From: Candidatus Moraniibacteriota bacterium
GTDB taxonomy: Bacteria > Patescibacteriota > Minisyncoccia > Moranbacterales > UBA1568
NCBI GenBank assembly: GCA_023261685.1
Contig: JAHFOM010000033.1
Span: 1 to 9,018 of the forward strand
Direction of reading: 5' to 3'
Length of the DNA stretch: 9,018 nt
Shown here in pieces: positions 1-5,329 of the stretch. Each line of letters opens with the position of its first letter. Position 1 is the stretch's first letter. Both the position numbers and the translations under genes were made by a program. The notes beneath the pieces are model-generated. The model was not told the DNA's origin. It was given only the letters and a program-made list of their open reading frames with translations, and ran no database searches.

Positions 1-593
1 TCTTGGAAAAGCCGGAAGAAAAAAATACCATTCCCTTTATCAAGCGCGAACTCGCCGTCCTTGACAGAGAGGCAAATTTTTCACGTGAAGCCCTAGGGAT
101 GTTTGTCGCCACGCTGAAGAATGACACCGTCCGTATCCATACGGAGCTTGAAAAATTGGTGACGTTCAAGCCGGGGGGTGTATTTGAAGTCTCTGATATC
201 GCTTTGCTTTCGGGGACTGTTTCAGAACAGGCTATTTTTGAGGCGCTCGACGCCTTGGGCCAAGGAGACAGAAAGCAGGCAGTCGTTTTGTTTCACCGCG
301 AGGCATCTGGCAGGGATGGTGCATACCCGATACTCGCGATGTGCGCGTGGCAGGCACGCCGGCTTCTGCTCGTGAGAGAAATGTTTGACAGGGGAATACG
401 GCGCGTGCCGGATATCTCTCTAGAGACCAAACTCCCTTCATTCGCGGTACAGAAGATGCTCGGCTCGATTAATAATTTTCCGCTGGCACGTATCAAGCAA
501 GGGCTCTCGATGCTCAGCGACTTTGATACCGAGTGCAAGCGAGGCGGTATGGACCCCCACGTGGCGCTCAGTCTTTTCATCTGGAAGTTCTAA
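1..593 (+). CDS. holA: DNA polymerase III subunit delta, C-terminal part (5' end outside window)
   Basis: The delta subunit is part of the clamp-loader complex that opens and places the sliding clamp on DNA during replication. The window holds about 196 C-terminal residues; family members are usually about 330-340 residues, so the N-terminal ATPase-like part lies upstream. The TTG at base 3 is simply the first possible start in the window, not the real one. Visible family features are the LKNDTVRIHTELEKL segment (visible residues 38-52), the helical stretch with LAMCAWQARRLLLVREMF (111-128), LPSFAVQKML (144-153), and the end pattern DFDTECKRGGMDPHVALSLF. The last resembles the usual 'D...K.GG.dp..aLe.l' ending of HolA. 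The gene converges on rpsT; holA next to rpsT is a common bacterial arrangement and supports the call. It ends with TAA directly at a palindromic terminator region. Confidence 0.88.
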   Translation, partial: LEKPEEKNTIPFIKRELAVLDREANFSREALGMFVATLKNDTVRIHTELEKLVTFKPGGVFEVSDIALLSGTVSEQAIFEALDALGQGDRKQAVVLFHREASGRDGAYPILAMCAWQARRLLLVREMFDRGIRRVPDISLETKLPSFAVQKMLGSINNFPLARIKQGLSMLSDFDTECKRGGMDPHVALSLFIWKF

Positions 594-597
594 GTAT

Positions 598-694
598 GTA
601 TCAGGTAGCACGTAGTATGTATCAAGTACTGGACGGAGATCAAAGAAAAAACTACCGGAAGGTAGTTTTTTGCATACTACATACTACTTGATAC
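598..694. repeat. Imperfect inverted repeat (22-base arms) filling the holA/rpsT gap
   Basis: The arms lie at 598-619 and 673-694. The reverse complement of the right arm matches the left arm at 19 of 22 positions by eye. The arms are built from shorter words (GTATCA, GTAGTATG), and a further GTATCAAGTA lies just inside the left arm. A terminator hairpin sits between the arms. The element occupies nearly all the space between the two facing stop codons (593 and 702). Such GTAGTATG/GTATCAAG repeats look like a dispersed intergenic repeat, but only one copy is in this window. Confidence 0.7.
646..671. terminator. Bidirectional intrinsic terminator between holA and rpsT
   Basis: AAAAAACTACC (646-656) pairs perfectly with GGTAGTTTTTT (661-671) around a GGAA tetraloop (GNRA type). 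There is a T-run on the right for the plus strand and an A-run on the left, which reads as a T-run on the minus strand. The position between convergent genes fits termination in both directions. Confidence 0.85.
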
Positions 695-701
695 GTGATA
701 C

Positions 702-974
702 TTATTTCTTCACTGCGATTTTCTTCACCGAAGCATTGAGGCGGGATTTCTTGCGCGCGGCGGTATTTTTCTTGATGATTTTTTTCTGAGCAGCTTTGTC
801 GAGCGCCTTACTGGCTTTCTTCAGCCACTCCTGTGCCTCGCTGACATTGCTGGCATTGACGGCTTCACGGGTTTTCTTGATGGCGCTTTTCACGACACCA
901 GTTACTATCTTGTTGCGGAGCGTCTTCTTGGCGGTGACACGCATGTACTTTTTAGCGGCTTGTTTGATCGGCAT
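702..974 (-). CDS. rpsT: 30S ribosomal protein S20
   Basis: S20 is a primary-binding protein of the small ribosomal subunit that holds 16S rRNA helices together. The product is 90 residues, the normal length for S20 (about 85-95). It is very rich in Lys and Ala and helical throughout, with the family pattern of a basic N-terminus, RNKIVTGVVKSAIKKTREAV (residues 21-40) and the ending KKNTAARKKSRLNASVKKI. The start MPIKQAAKKY is the first ATG of the frame. No clear Shine-Dalgarno sequence precedes it; the leader just upstream is strongly A/T-rich. The gene converges on holA and diverges from ruvA. A candidate promoter about 70-95 bases upstream places the transcript start near 1034. S20 represses its own translation in some bacteria; nothing here proves that. 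Confidence 0.95.
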   Translation of the reverse strand: MPIKQAAKKYMRVTAKKTLRNKIVTGVVKSAIKKTREAVNASNVSEAQEWLKKASKALDKAAQKKIIKKNTAARKKSRLNASVKKIAVKK

Positions 975-1040
975 ATTCGATATATCAACATTTAAAAATA
1001 AAATAAAAAAGGAGAAGAAAGAAAGGGCACAAGCTCATTC

Positions 1041-1069
1041 TTTTTAGCATACCAGAGGCTTTTTGGCAA
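1041..1069 (-). promoter_or_regulatory. Candidate sigma70-type promoter for rpsT
   Basis: Read on the minus strand: TTGCCA (1064-1069), a 17-base spacer, then TAAAAA (1041-1046) preceded by an extended TGC. The predicted start is near 1034, giving a leader of about 60 bases before the rpsT ATG. The -35 overlaps the -35 proposed for ruvA on the other strand. TATGCT, which lies within the spacer, could be an alternative -10 with poor spacing. Confidence 0.45.
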
Positions 1070-1091
1070 GGATGGAGGTAGATGCTAGAAT
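1063..1091 (+). promoter_or_regulatory. Candidate sigma70-type promoter for ruvA (extended -10)
   Basis: TTGGCA (1063-1068), a 17-base spacer, then TAGAAT (1086-1091) with TGC directly before it. The core TGCTAGAATGGG is nearly identical to the element upstream of lemA (TGCTAGTATGGG). The predicted start near 1098 leaves a leader of about 74 bases. It also excludes the in-frame ATG at 1082 as the ruvA start, because that codon overlaps the -10 region. Confidence 0.55.
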
Positions 1092-1171
1092 GGGACGGTA
1101 AGAAGCGGAACAGCGTGACACGGAAGGAGGGGAAATATTTTTCATTTGAATGTTTGTATTTTACAGTATCT

Positions 1172-1747
1172 ATGATTGCTCTCCTCGAAGGAAAAATTGC
1201 CGGTATCAAGGGAAATGCAGTCATACTGATGGTCTCCGGCGTCGGCTATCAGGTGAATGTTTCGACATACACGCTCGGCAAAGTGGCAGGTCAAGAACAA
1301 GTCTTATTTCATATCCATACCCACGTGCGCGAGGATATGCTGGCTTTGTACGGTTTTTTGAACGAAGAAGATCTGACGATGTTCGAGCTTCTGATCTCTA
1401 TTTCCGGTATTGGTCCGAGAGTGGCGCTCTCGATCCTCTCTATCGCCGATGTCAGGACGATCCGCACCGCTATCGTGAATAAGGATCCGAGTATCCTGAC
1501 GCGGGTTTCCGGTGTCGGCAAGCGGACGGCGGAGCGGGTGATTATCGAACTCCAGAACAAAGTGGATGCGGTGGGGGCGGAAGATCAGGAGAGCGCTCTC
1601 TCCGGACAGGATGCCATCGAAGCCTTGACCTCGCTCGGCTATTCGATCGCGCAGGCGCGTGAAGCACTCAAACTGGTGCCGTCAGACATCAAAGACGTCA
1701 GTACGCGTGTCCGTCAGGCTCTTCGTAATCTGGGGAAAAAGAAGTAA
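1172..1747 (+). CDS. ruvA: Holliday junction branch migration complex subunit RuvA
   Basis: RuvA binds four-way DNA junctions as a tetramer and, with the RuvB motor, drives branch migration in recombinational repair. The product is 191 residues, typical for RuvA. The OB-fold domain I begins MIALLEGKIAG with GVGYQVNVST (24-33). Two helix-hairpin-helix motifs follow: ISGIGPRVAL (77-86) and VSGVGKRTAERVI (112-124). The C-terminal domain III, which contacts RuvB, covers about 146-191 (ALTSLGYS, then VRQALRNLG). The frame is open up to an ATG at 1082, but that ATG overlaps the proposed -10. Family proteins start with a short MI..L.G segment, so 1172 is preferred. No well-spaced Shine-Dalgarno is seen; a GGAGGGG at about 1126 is too far upstream. 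ruvB and ruvC are not in the window; the next gene is femX-like, 19 bases on. Confidence 0.95.
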   Translation: MIALLEGKIAGIKGNAVILMVSGVGYQVNVSTYTLGKVAGQEQVLFHIHTHVREDMLALYGFLNEEDLTMFELLISISGIGPRVALSILSIADVRTIRTAIVNKDPSILTRVSGVGKRTAERVIIELQNKVDAVGAEDQESALSGQDAIEALTSLGYSIAQAREALKLVPSDIKDVSTRVRQALRNLGKKK

Positions 1748-1766
1748 GAGTCAAGAATGGAAAATC

Positions 1767-2798
1767 ATGAATCAAGAACAGGAATTTCTCCAATCAAAAG
1801 AGTGGTTGCGATTTCAGGCGGCAGTCGGGAGAGAAACGATTTCATTTTCTTCGGATGATTTTTTGGCGAATGGCATCATACATAGGCTCCCGATCGTTGG
1901 GCGGTATTTGTATGTGCCGAGAGGACCGGTCTGTCATAATTTTCAATTTTCAATTTTCAATTTTCAAAAAAATCTGGAGAAATTGATTAAGAAAGCGCGG
2001 GAAAGCAAAGTCGGATGGATACGGATTGAACCGGAAACGGAAGAGCTACTCAAGAGTATACAAGAAACTACGGATAAGAAAGTGGCGAAAGCGCCGCACG
2101 ATGTTCAGCCGAGAGAGGTATTGCGAGTGGATATTTCACCGAGTGAAGAAGCACTGTTCTCTGCTATGAAACCGAAGACCCGCTATAATATCCGTTTGGC
2201 GGAAAAAAGAGGAGTGACCGTGATTGAGACCCGCGAGGGCAGACACATTCAGGCATTTCTTGATCTCATTACGGCGACATCCGGGCGCAAAAGTATTACG
2301 TCACATCCGAGAGCGTACTATGAAAAATTCTTTCAAGTACTTCCGAAAGAAATGTGTCGATTGTTCGTAGCGGAATATGAAGGAAATGTCCTCGCGGCCA
2401 ATATGATGATTTTTTACGGCGGTACGGCGACCTATCTCCACGGCGGATCAAGCGACGCTCATCGTGATATGATGGCGCCGTACCTCCTTCAGTGGGAGCA
2501 GATGAAATTTGCCAAACGGGCAGGATGCGCGCTGTATGATTTTGGGGGAGTGAAAACAGCCAACAGTCAACAGCCAGCAGATAACAAGCAATGGAAAACG
2601 GAGAACAAGAAATTATTTACCAGCAATAGCTGGAACGGGATCACGAAATTTAAGACTGGTTTTTCACCCAGCACTCAGACCGTTGTTTTTCCGGGGGCGT
2701 ATGATATTATTCTCAATCCGAGAGTCTACGCTACGTATCGGGCGGCAGAGTATCTCAACAAGAAGATCAGCCAGGTTAAAAAATTTCCCACTCACTAG
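1767..2798 (+). CDS. FemAB-family peptidyltransferase (peptidoglycan interpeptide bridge, FemX-like)
   Basis: FemAB/FemX enzymes use aminoacyl-tRNA to add amino acids to the side chain of the peptidoglycan stem peptide, usually on lipid II at the inner face of the membrane. The protein has 343 residues and a paired GNAT-like fold. Family features seen are YLYVPRGPV (48-56), ALFSAMKPKTRYNIRLAEKRGV (split by eye at 129-150), CRLFVAEYEGNVLAANMM (197-214), TATYLHGGSSDAHRDMMAPY (220-239), LYDFGGV (256-262) and SWNGITKFKTGFS (288-300). A longer frame opens at 1659 inside ruvA; ATG 1767 is chosen because it follows the ruvA stop. Two low-complexity stretches, residues 57-69 and about 263-285, interrupt otherwise normal family sequence and come from simple DNA repeats. 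The gene sits between ruvA and a MurE-like ligase. The exact amino acid added is unknown. Confidence 0.85.
   Translation: MNQEQEFLQSKEWLRFQAAVGRETISFSSDDFLANGIIHRLPIVGRYLYVPRGPVCHNFQFSIFNFQKNLEKLIKKARESKVGWIRIEPETEELLKSIQETTDKKVAKAPHDVQPREVLRVDISPSEEALFSAMKPKTRYNIRLAEKRGVTVIETREGRHIQAFLDLITATSGRKSITSHPRAYYEKFFQVLPKEMCRLFVAEYEGNVLAANMMIFYGGTATYLHGGSSDAHRDMMAPYLLQWEQMKFAKRAGCALYDFGGVKTANSQQPADNKQWKTENKKLFTSNSWNGITKFKTGFSPSTQTVVFPGAYDIILNPRVYATYRAAEYLNKKISQVKKFPTH
1938..1965 (+). repeat. Four tandem copies of AATTTTC inside femX-like gene
   Basis: Four perfect copies of the heptamer AATTTTC lie in frame, encoding a Phe/Asn/Gln-rich NFQFSIFNFQ stretch (residues 58-67). Three units are 21 bases, so the frame is kept. 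The same word recurs after htpX at 8406-8436 and in reverse complement at 8484-8507, so it is a dispersed repeat in this genome. Confidence 0.85.
2554..2611 (+). repeat. Simple-repeat-like insertion inside femX-like gene
   Basis: The stretch contains iterated AACAGCC/AACAGTC/CAGCCAGCAG words followed by AATGGAAAACGGAGAAC. It encodes a polar, low-complexity peptide (about residues 263-282, beginning KTANSQQPADNKQWK). It separates the conserved YDFGGV and SWNGITKFKTGF motifs, which lie closer together in the family as I know it. The boundaries are approximate. Confidence 0.55.
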
Positions 2799-2809
2799 CA
2801 CACGAGCGT

Positions 2810-4102
2810 ATGCCTCTCCATTCCCTCCGACGTCTGATTTCCCGATTACTGCCTCAGGTGGTGAAAAACCAGTATCATTTACTGCAGGCTGTCGCAGCAT
2901 GCATCTCTTTCGGTTTTCCGGGACGAAAATTGGTTGTCATTGGCGTAACGGGAACGAACGGCAAAACAACAACAACGCAATTTATCGCGCGTATTCTGGA
3001 GCATACTGGCAAAAAAGTTTCGGTCGCTTCGACTATCAATTTTCAGATCGGAGAAAAAAAATGGAGCAATGCTTCGAAGTTTACGACGCTTTCGGCGTGG
3101 CAGCTGCAGAAATTCCTGCGCGAGGCGGTGGCGGAGGGCTGCGAGTATGCGGTCATCGAAACATCGTCACATGCCCTCGATCAGTATCGGGTGTGGGGTG
3201 TGCCGTATGCCATAGCGGTGATGACCAATGTCACCCGCGAGCATCTGGATTACCATCAGACGATGGCGGCATACCGGCGCGTCAAGCAGTCGCTCTTTTT
3301 GCGCGCGAAACAATCCGTCATCAATATGGATATGGAGGATCCGGGCTATTTTTGTCCGGACAAGAAGAAGCGAGCGTTATTTTACAGCATCAAGGAGCAA
3401 AGTGCCCACATATTCGCGGAGAAAATCGAATTGGATTTCAAGGGCACGAGCTTTATCGTCGATACGCTTCACTTTCGTTTGCAGATGCCGGGCCTGTTCA
3501 ATATTGAGAACGCTTTGGCGGCGCTTGGGGTGGCACGTCTTTTGAATATCGACTTCTCATCAGCGAGGGAAGCATTGGCAGGCGTTACTGGGGTGCCGGG
3601 CAGGATGGAGCTCGTACCGAATGCCAGAGACATAGATATTATTATCGACTACGCGGTCACGCCGGACGCTTTTGAAAAGCTGTATGCTTCGATACTTCCG
3701 CTTAAGATTCCCGGAACGAAAATCATCCACGTTTTCGGCGCGTGCGGGGATCGTGATCGAGGCAAGCGTCCGCTCTTGGGCGAGATCGCTTCCGGGTACG
3801 CTGACATCGTGATTCTGACGAATGAAGATCCCTATTATGAAGATCCGGAACAGATTCTTGACGAGATCGAGCAGGGTGTGACCAAAAAAAATTCCCTGCT
3901 TCCGACAGACGGCAAGAAGAGCTTCTTTCGTATTTTTGACCGTCGGGCGGCGATACATCAGGCGCTGGCGCTGGCAGAAATCGGCGATATTGTGCTTGTT
4001 ACCGGTAAGGGTGCCGAATCCAGTATCGCCATAGGCGACAAACGCATTGTATGGAATGAAAAAGAGATTATTGAGGAAGAACTCGCCAGAATATCGGCAT
4101 AA
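2810..4102 (+). CDS. murE: MurE-like Mur ligase (UDP-N-acetylmuramyl-tripeptide synthetase family)
   Basis: MurE adds the third stem-peptide residue, a diamino acid, to UDP-MurNAc-L-Ala-D-Glu with ATP in the cytoplasm. Motifs in order: P-loop GVTGTNGKTTT (45-55), ETSSHALDQ (117-125), NVTREHLDYHQTM (140-152) with the likely carbamylated Lys159, NIENALAA (231-238), GVPGRME (261-267), DYAVTPDAFEK (280-290), GACGDRDRGKRP (310-321), NEDPYYEDP (338-346) and GKGAE (399-403). The length of 430 residues is short for MurE (about 480-500), because only 44 residues precede the P-loop, so most of the N-terminal UDP-binding domain is missing. The usual DNPR specificity motif reads EDPY, so typical meso-diaminopimelate choice is not supported. 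DYAHTPD reads DYAVTPD. It starts 11 bases after the femX-like gene and likely shares its transcript. It could also be a related Mur ligase with another substrate. Confidence 0.88.
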   Translation: MPLHSLRRLISRLLPQVVKNQYHLLQAVAACISFGFPGRKLVVIGVTGTNGKTTTTQFIARILEHTGKKVSVASTINFQIGEKKWSNASKFTTLSAWQLQKFLREAVAEGCEYAVIETSSHALDQYRVWGVPYAIAVMTNVTREHLDYHQTMAAYRRVKQSLFLRAKQSVINMDMEDPGYFCPDKKKRALFYSIKEQSAHIFAEKIELDFKGTSFIVDTLHFRLQMPGLFNIENALAALGVARLLNIDFSSAREALAGVTGVPGRMELVPNARDIDIIIDYAVTPDAFEKLYASILPLKIPGTKIIHVFGACGDRDRGKRPLLGEIASGYADIVILTNEDPYYEDPEQILDEIEQGVTKKNSLLPTDGKKSFFRIFDRRAAIHQALALAEIGDIVLVTGKGAESSIAIGDKRIVWNEKEIIEEELARISA

Positions 4103-4114
4103 AAATTATTCTAC

Positions 4115-4150
4115 AAAAATCTCCCCGCTGATGAACGGGGAGATTTTTTT
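4115..4150. terminator. Strong bidirectional intrinsic terminator
   Basis: AAAAATCTCCCCG (4115-4127) pairs perfectly with CGGGGAGATTTTT (4136-4148) around an 8-base loop. A T-run follows on the plus strand and an A-run precedes, serving the minus strand. It lies between the convergent murE and DUF212 genes. Confidence 0.93.
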
Positions 4151-4162
4151 ATGGACTTGATG

Positions 4163-4187
4163 TTATGAGAAAAGTTTATGAGAAAAG
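4163..4187 (-). repeat. Tandem 13-base duplication at the 3' end of the DUF212 gene
   Basis: TTATGAGAAAAG occurs at 4163-4174 and again at 4176-4187. On the minus strand the first copy read (4187-4176) holds the gene's last codons and TAA; the second copy lies just past the stop. It looks like a local duplication with no effect on the protein. Confidence 0.7.
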
Positions 4188-4616
4188 ACCGATGAACAGG
4201 AGCGTCAAGAAGAGTCCGACAGTAGCGCCCCCGATGATCTCGCTGACCCGATGCCCGACGCGCTCTTTGAGGCGGGGGAATTTGTCTTTCTCGATGCCGA
4301 GCTGCTCGACAAGCATATTGAGGTAGCGCCCTTGATCGCCGAGGTACATCCGGATACGCGCCGCGTCGTCGATGACGATGAACGCCAGCACCGCCGAAAG
4401 GGCAAACGTGCCGGAGTTGATGCCCTCGTAATATGCCATCGTGACCAAAAGTGAGACGACGAGACTGGTATGCGCGCTCGGCATATGCCCGTGCGTGAAA
4501 GCGTACTCTATATTGAAGCCGTGCTTGATGCTGTAGAGCGTGAATTTGATGATTTGGGTAATGATACCGACGGCGATCGGTATGAGAAATACCAGAGAGG
4601 CTTGGAGTGATTCCAT
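4176..4616 (-). CDS. DUF212 (YuiD-like) integral membrane protein
   Basis: The family is annotated as divergent PAP2 or acid phosphatase/vanadium haloperoxidase-related; its biochemical role is not established. The product has 146 residues, normal for the family. Seen are an N-terminal hydrophobic segment (about 8-26), the motif GHMPSAHTS (43-51), a hydrophobic helix (about 71-83) running into DDAARIRMYLGDQGRYLN (83-100), LKERVGHRVSEIIGG (116-130) and a last hydrophobic helix (about 130-145). The Ser/His pair in the PSAHT motif recalls PAP2 phosphatases, but the full PAP2 catalytic set is not evident. No clear Shine-Dalgarno precedes the ATG. It diverges from lemA and converges on murE with a shared terminator between them. 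A role in lipid-phosphate handling at the membrane is only a guess. Confidence 0.88.
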   Translation of the reverse strand: MESLQASLVFLIPIAVGIITQIIKFTLYSIKHGFNIEYAFTHGHMPSAHTSLVVSLLVTMAYYEGINSGTFALSAVLAFIVIDDAARIRMYLGDQGRYLNMLVEQLGIEKDKFPRLKERVGHRVSEIIGGATVGLFLTLLFIGLFS

Positions 4617-4675
4617 AGGATAATGAAATAGTATTTAGGAAAGGGGGGAGTGAAAATACTTTCTCTCTGCTCATA

Positions 4676-4684
4676 AGTATACCA
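4676..4684 (-). promoter_or_regulatory. Candidate extended -10 promoter for the DUF212 gene
   Basis: Read on the minus strand it is TGGTATACT: a good -10 (TATACT) with an extended TG. No convincing -35 lies 16-18 bases upstream. The predicted start near 4669 gives a leader of about 53 bases before the ATG at 4616. Confidence 0.4.
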
Positions 4685-4706
4685 CAAAATATTCATTTCC
4701 GTATGG

Positions 4707-4734
4707 TTGCATTTTTTGGGTACTTTGCTAGTAT
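4707..4734 (+). promoter_or_regulatory. Candidate sigma70-type promoter for lemA
   Basis: TTGCAT (4707-4712), a 16-base spacer, then TAGTAT (4729-4734) with TGC before it. The downstream bases GGGG make the core TGCTAGTATGGG, almost the same as the ruvA element. The predicted start is near 4741, about 30 bases before the lemA ATG. Confidence 0.55.
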
Positions 4735-4771
4735 GGGGAGGCAGAGTAAATCATAATAGTATGAAAATTTT

Positions 4772-5323
4772 ATGAATATGACGTATATTCTTTTGATAGT
4801 CGCTGGCGTACTGGTACTGTATGTCGTGATGCTGTTCAACAGTCTCGTTAATCTACGCAACCGCGTCAGCGAAGCGTGGAGCGATATCGACGTCCAGCTC
4901 AAGCGCCGCTATGACCTGATCCCGAACCTCATCAATACCGTCAAAGGCTACGCCACCCATGAATCCGGAGTGTTCGAGAAAGTGACCGCCGCCCGCGCCA
5001 ACGCGATGCAGGCCGGCAGCACTGCCGATAAAGCGCAGGCAGAAAATATGCTTTCGGATACCTTAAAGAGCCTGTTTGCGGTGGCTGAAGCCTATCCTGA
5101 TCTCAAGGCCAATCAGAATTTTCTCGAACTTCAGCGCGAGCTCTCCGATACGGAGAATAAGATTCAGGCGTCCCGCCGTTTCTACAACGGCAACGTGCTC
5201 AGTCTCAACAACAAAATCGATATGTTCCCGAGCAACGTCGTCGCGGGCATCTTCAACTTCGCCAAGCGCGAATTCTTCGAAGTGGCTGACGGCGAAAAGG
5301 CTCCTGTCAAAGTGGAATTCTAG
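4772..5323 (+). CDS. lemA: LemA family protein
   Basis: LemA proteins are membrane-anchored, mostly helical envelope proteins of uncertain function, often encoded near htpX or TPM/DUF2207 proteins. This one has 183 residues, typical for the family. An N-terminal membrane helix covers about 4-22, followed by the conserved block LVNLRNRVSEAWSDIDVQL (25-43), KRRYDLIPNLINTVKGYA (44-61), the middle helices with DLKANQNFLELQRELSDTE (about 114-132), and near the end SRRFYNGNVLSLNNKIDMFP. The Shine-Dalgarno is weak. An ATG two codons later (4778) is possible. A four-codon open frame (ATG 4761, MKIL) ends in a TGA that overlaps the start as ATGA, which may be chance. It is followed after 6 bases by the DUF2207 gene, so the two are probably co-transcribed. 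GC is clearly higher here than in the middle of the next gene. Confidence 0.95.
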   Translation: MNMTYILLIVAGVLVLYVVMLFNSLVNLRNRVSEAWSDIDVQLKRRYDLIPNLINTVKGYATHESGVFEKVTAARANAMQAGSTADKAQAENMLSDTLKSLFAVAEAYPDLKANQNFLELQRELSDTENKIQASRRFYNGNVLSLNNKIDMFPSNVVAGIFNFAKREFFEVADGEKAPVKVEF

Positions 5324-5329
5324 GAAGTT

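Noticed and set aside
598..694. CRISPR array or insertion-sequence end
   Set aside because: There are only two main arms in opposite orientation, no regular spacers, no transposase and no target duplication.
1082..1171. N-terminal extension of ruvA from ATG 1082
   Set aside because: The codon overlaps the proposed -10, and the 30 extra residues do not fit RuvA, which begins at MIALLEG.
1659..1766. Longer FemAB frame starting inside ruvA
   Set aside because: It would overlap ruvA by nearly 90 bases and adds an Arg/Ser-rich segment not seen in the family; ATG 1767 fits better.
2683..3507. 274-codon open frame on the plus strand overlapping femX-like and murE
   Set aside because: It runs out of frame through two genes with clear family motifs; its translation has no recognisable domain and looks like Arg/Ser-rich shadow sequence.
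4111..4674. 187-codon open frame on the minus strand over the DUF212 gene and terminator
   Set aside because: It is a frame-shifted shadow of the DUF212 gene, Arg/His-rich, and runs through the terminator hairpin.
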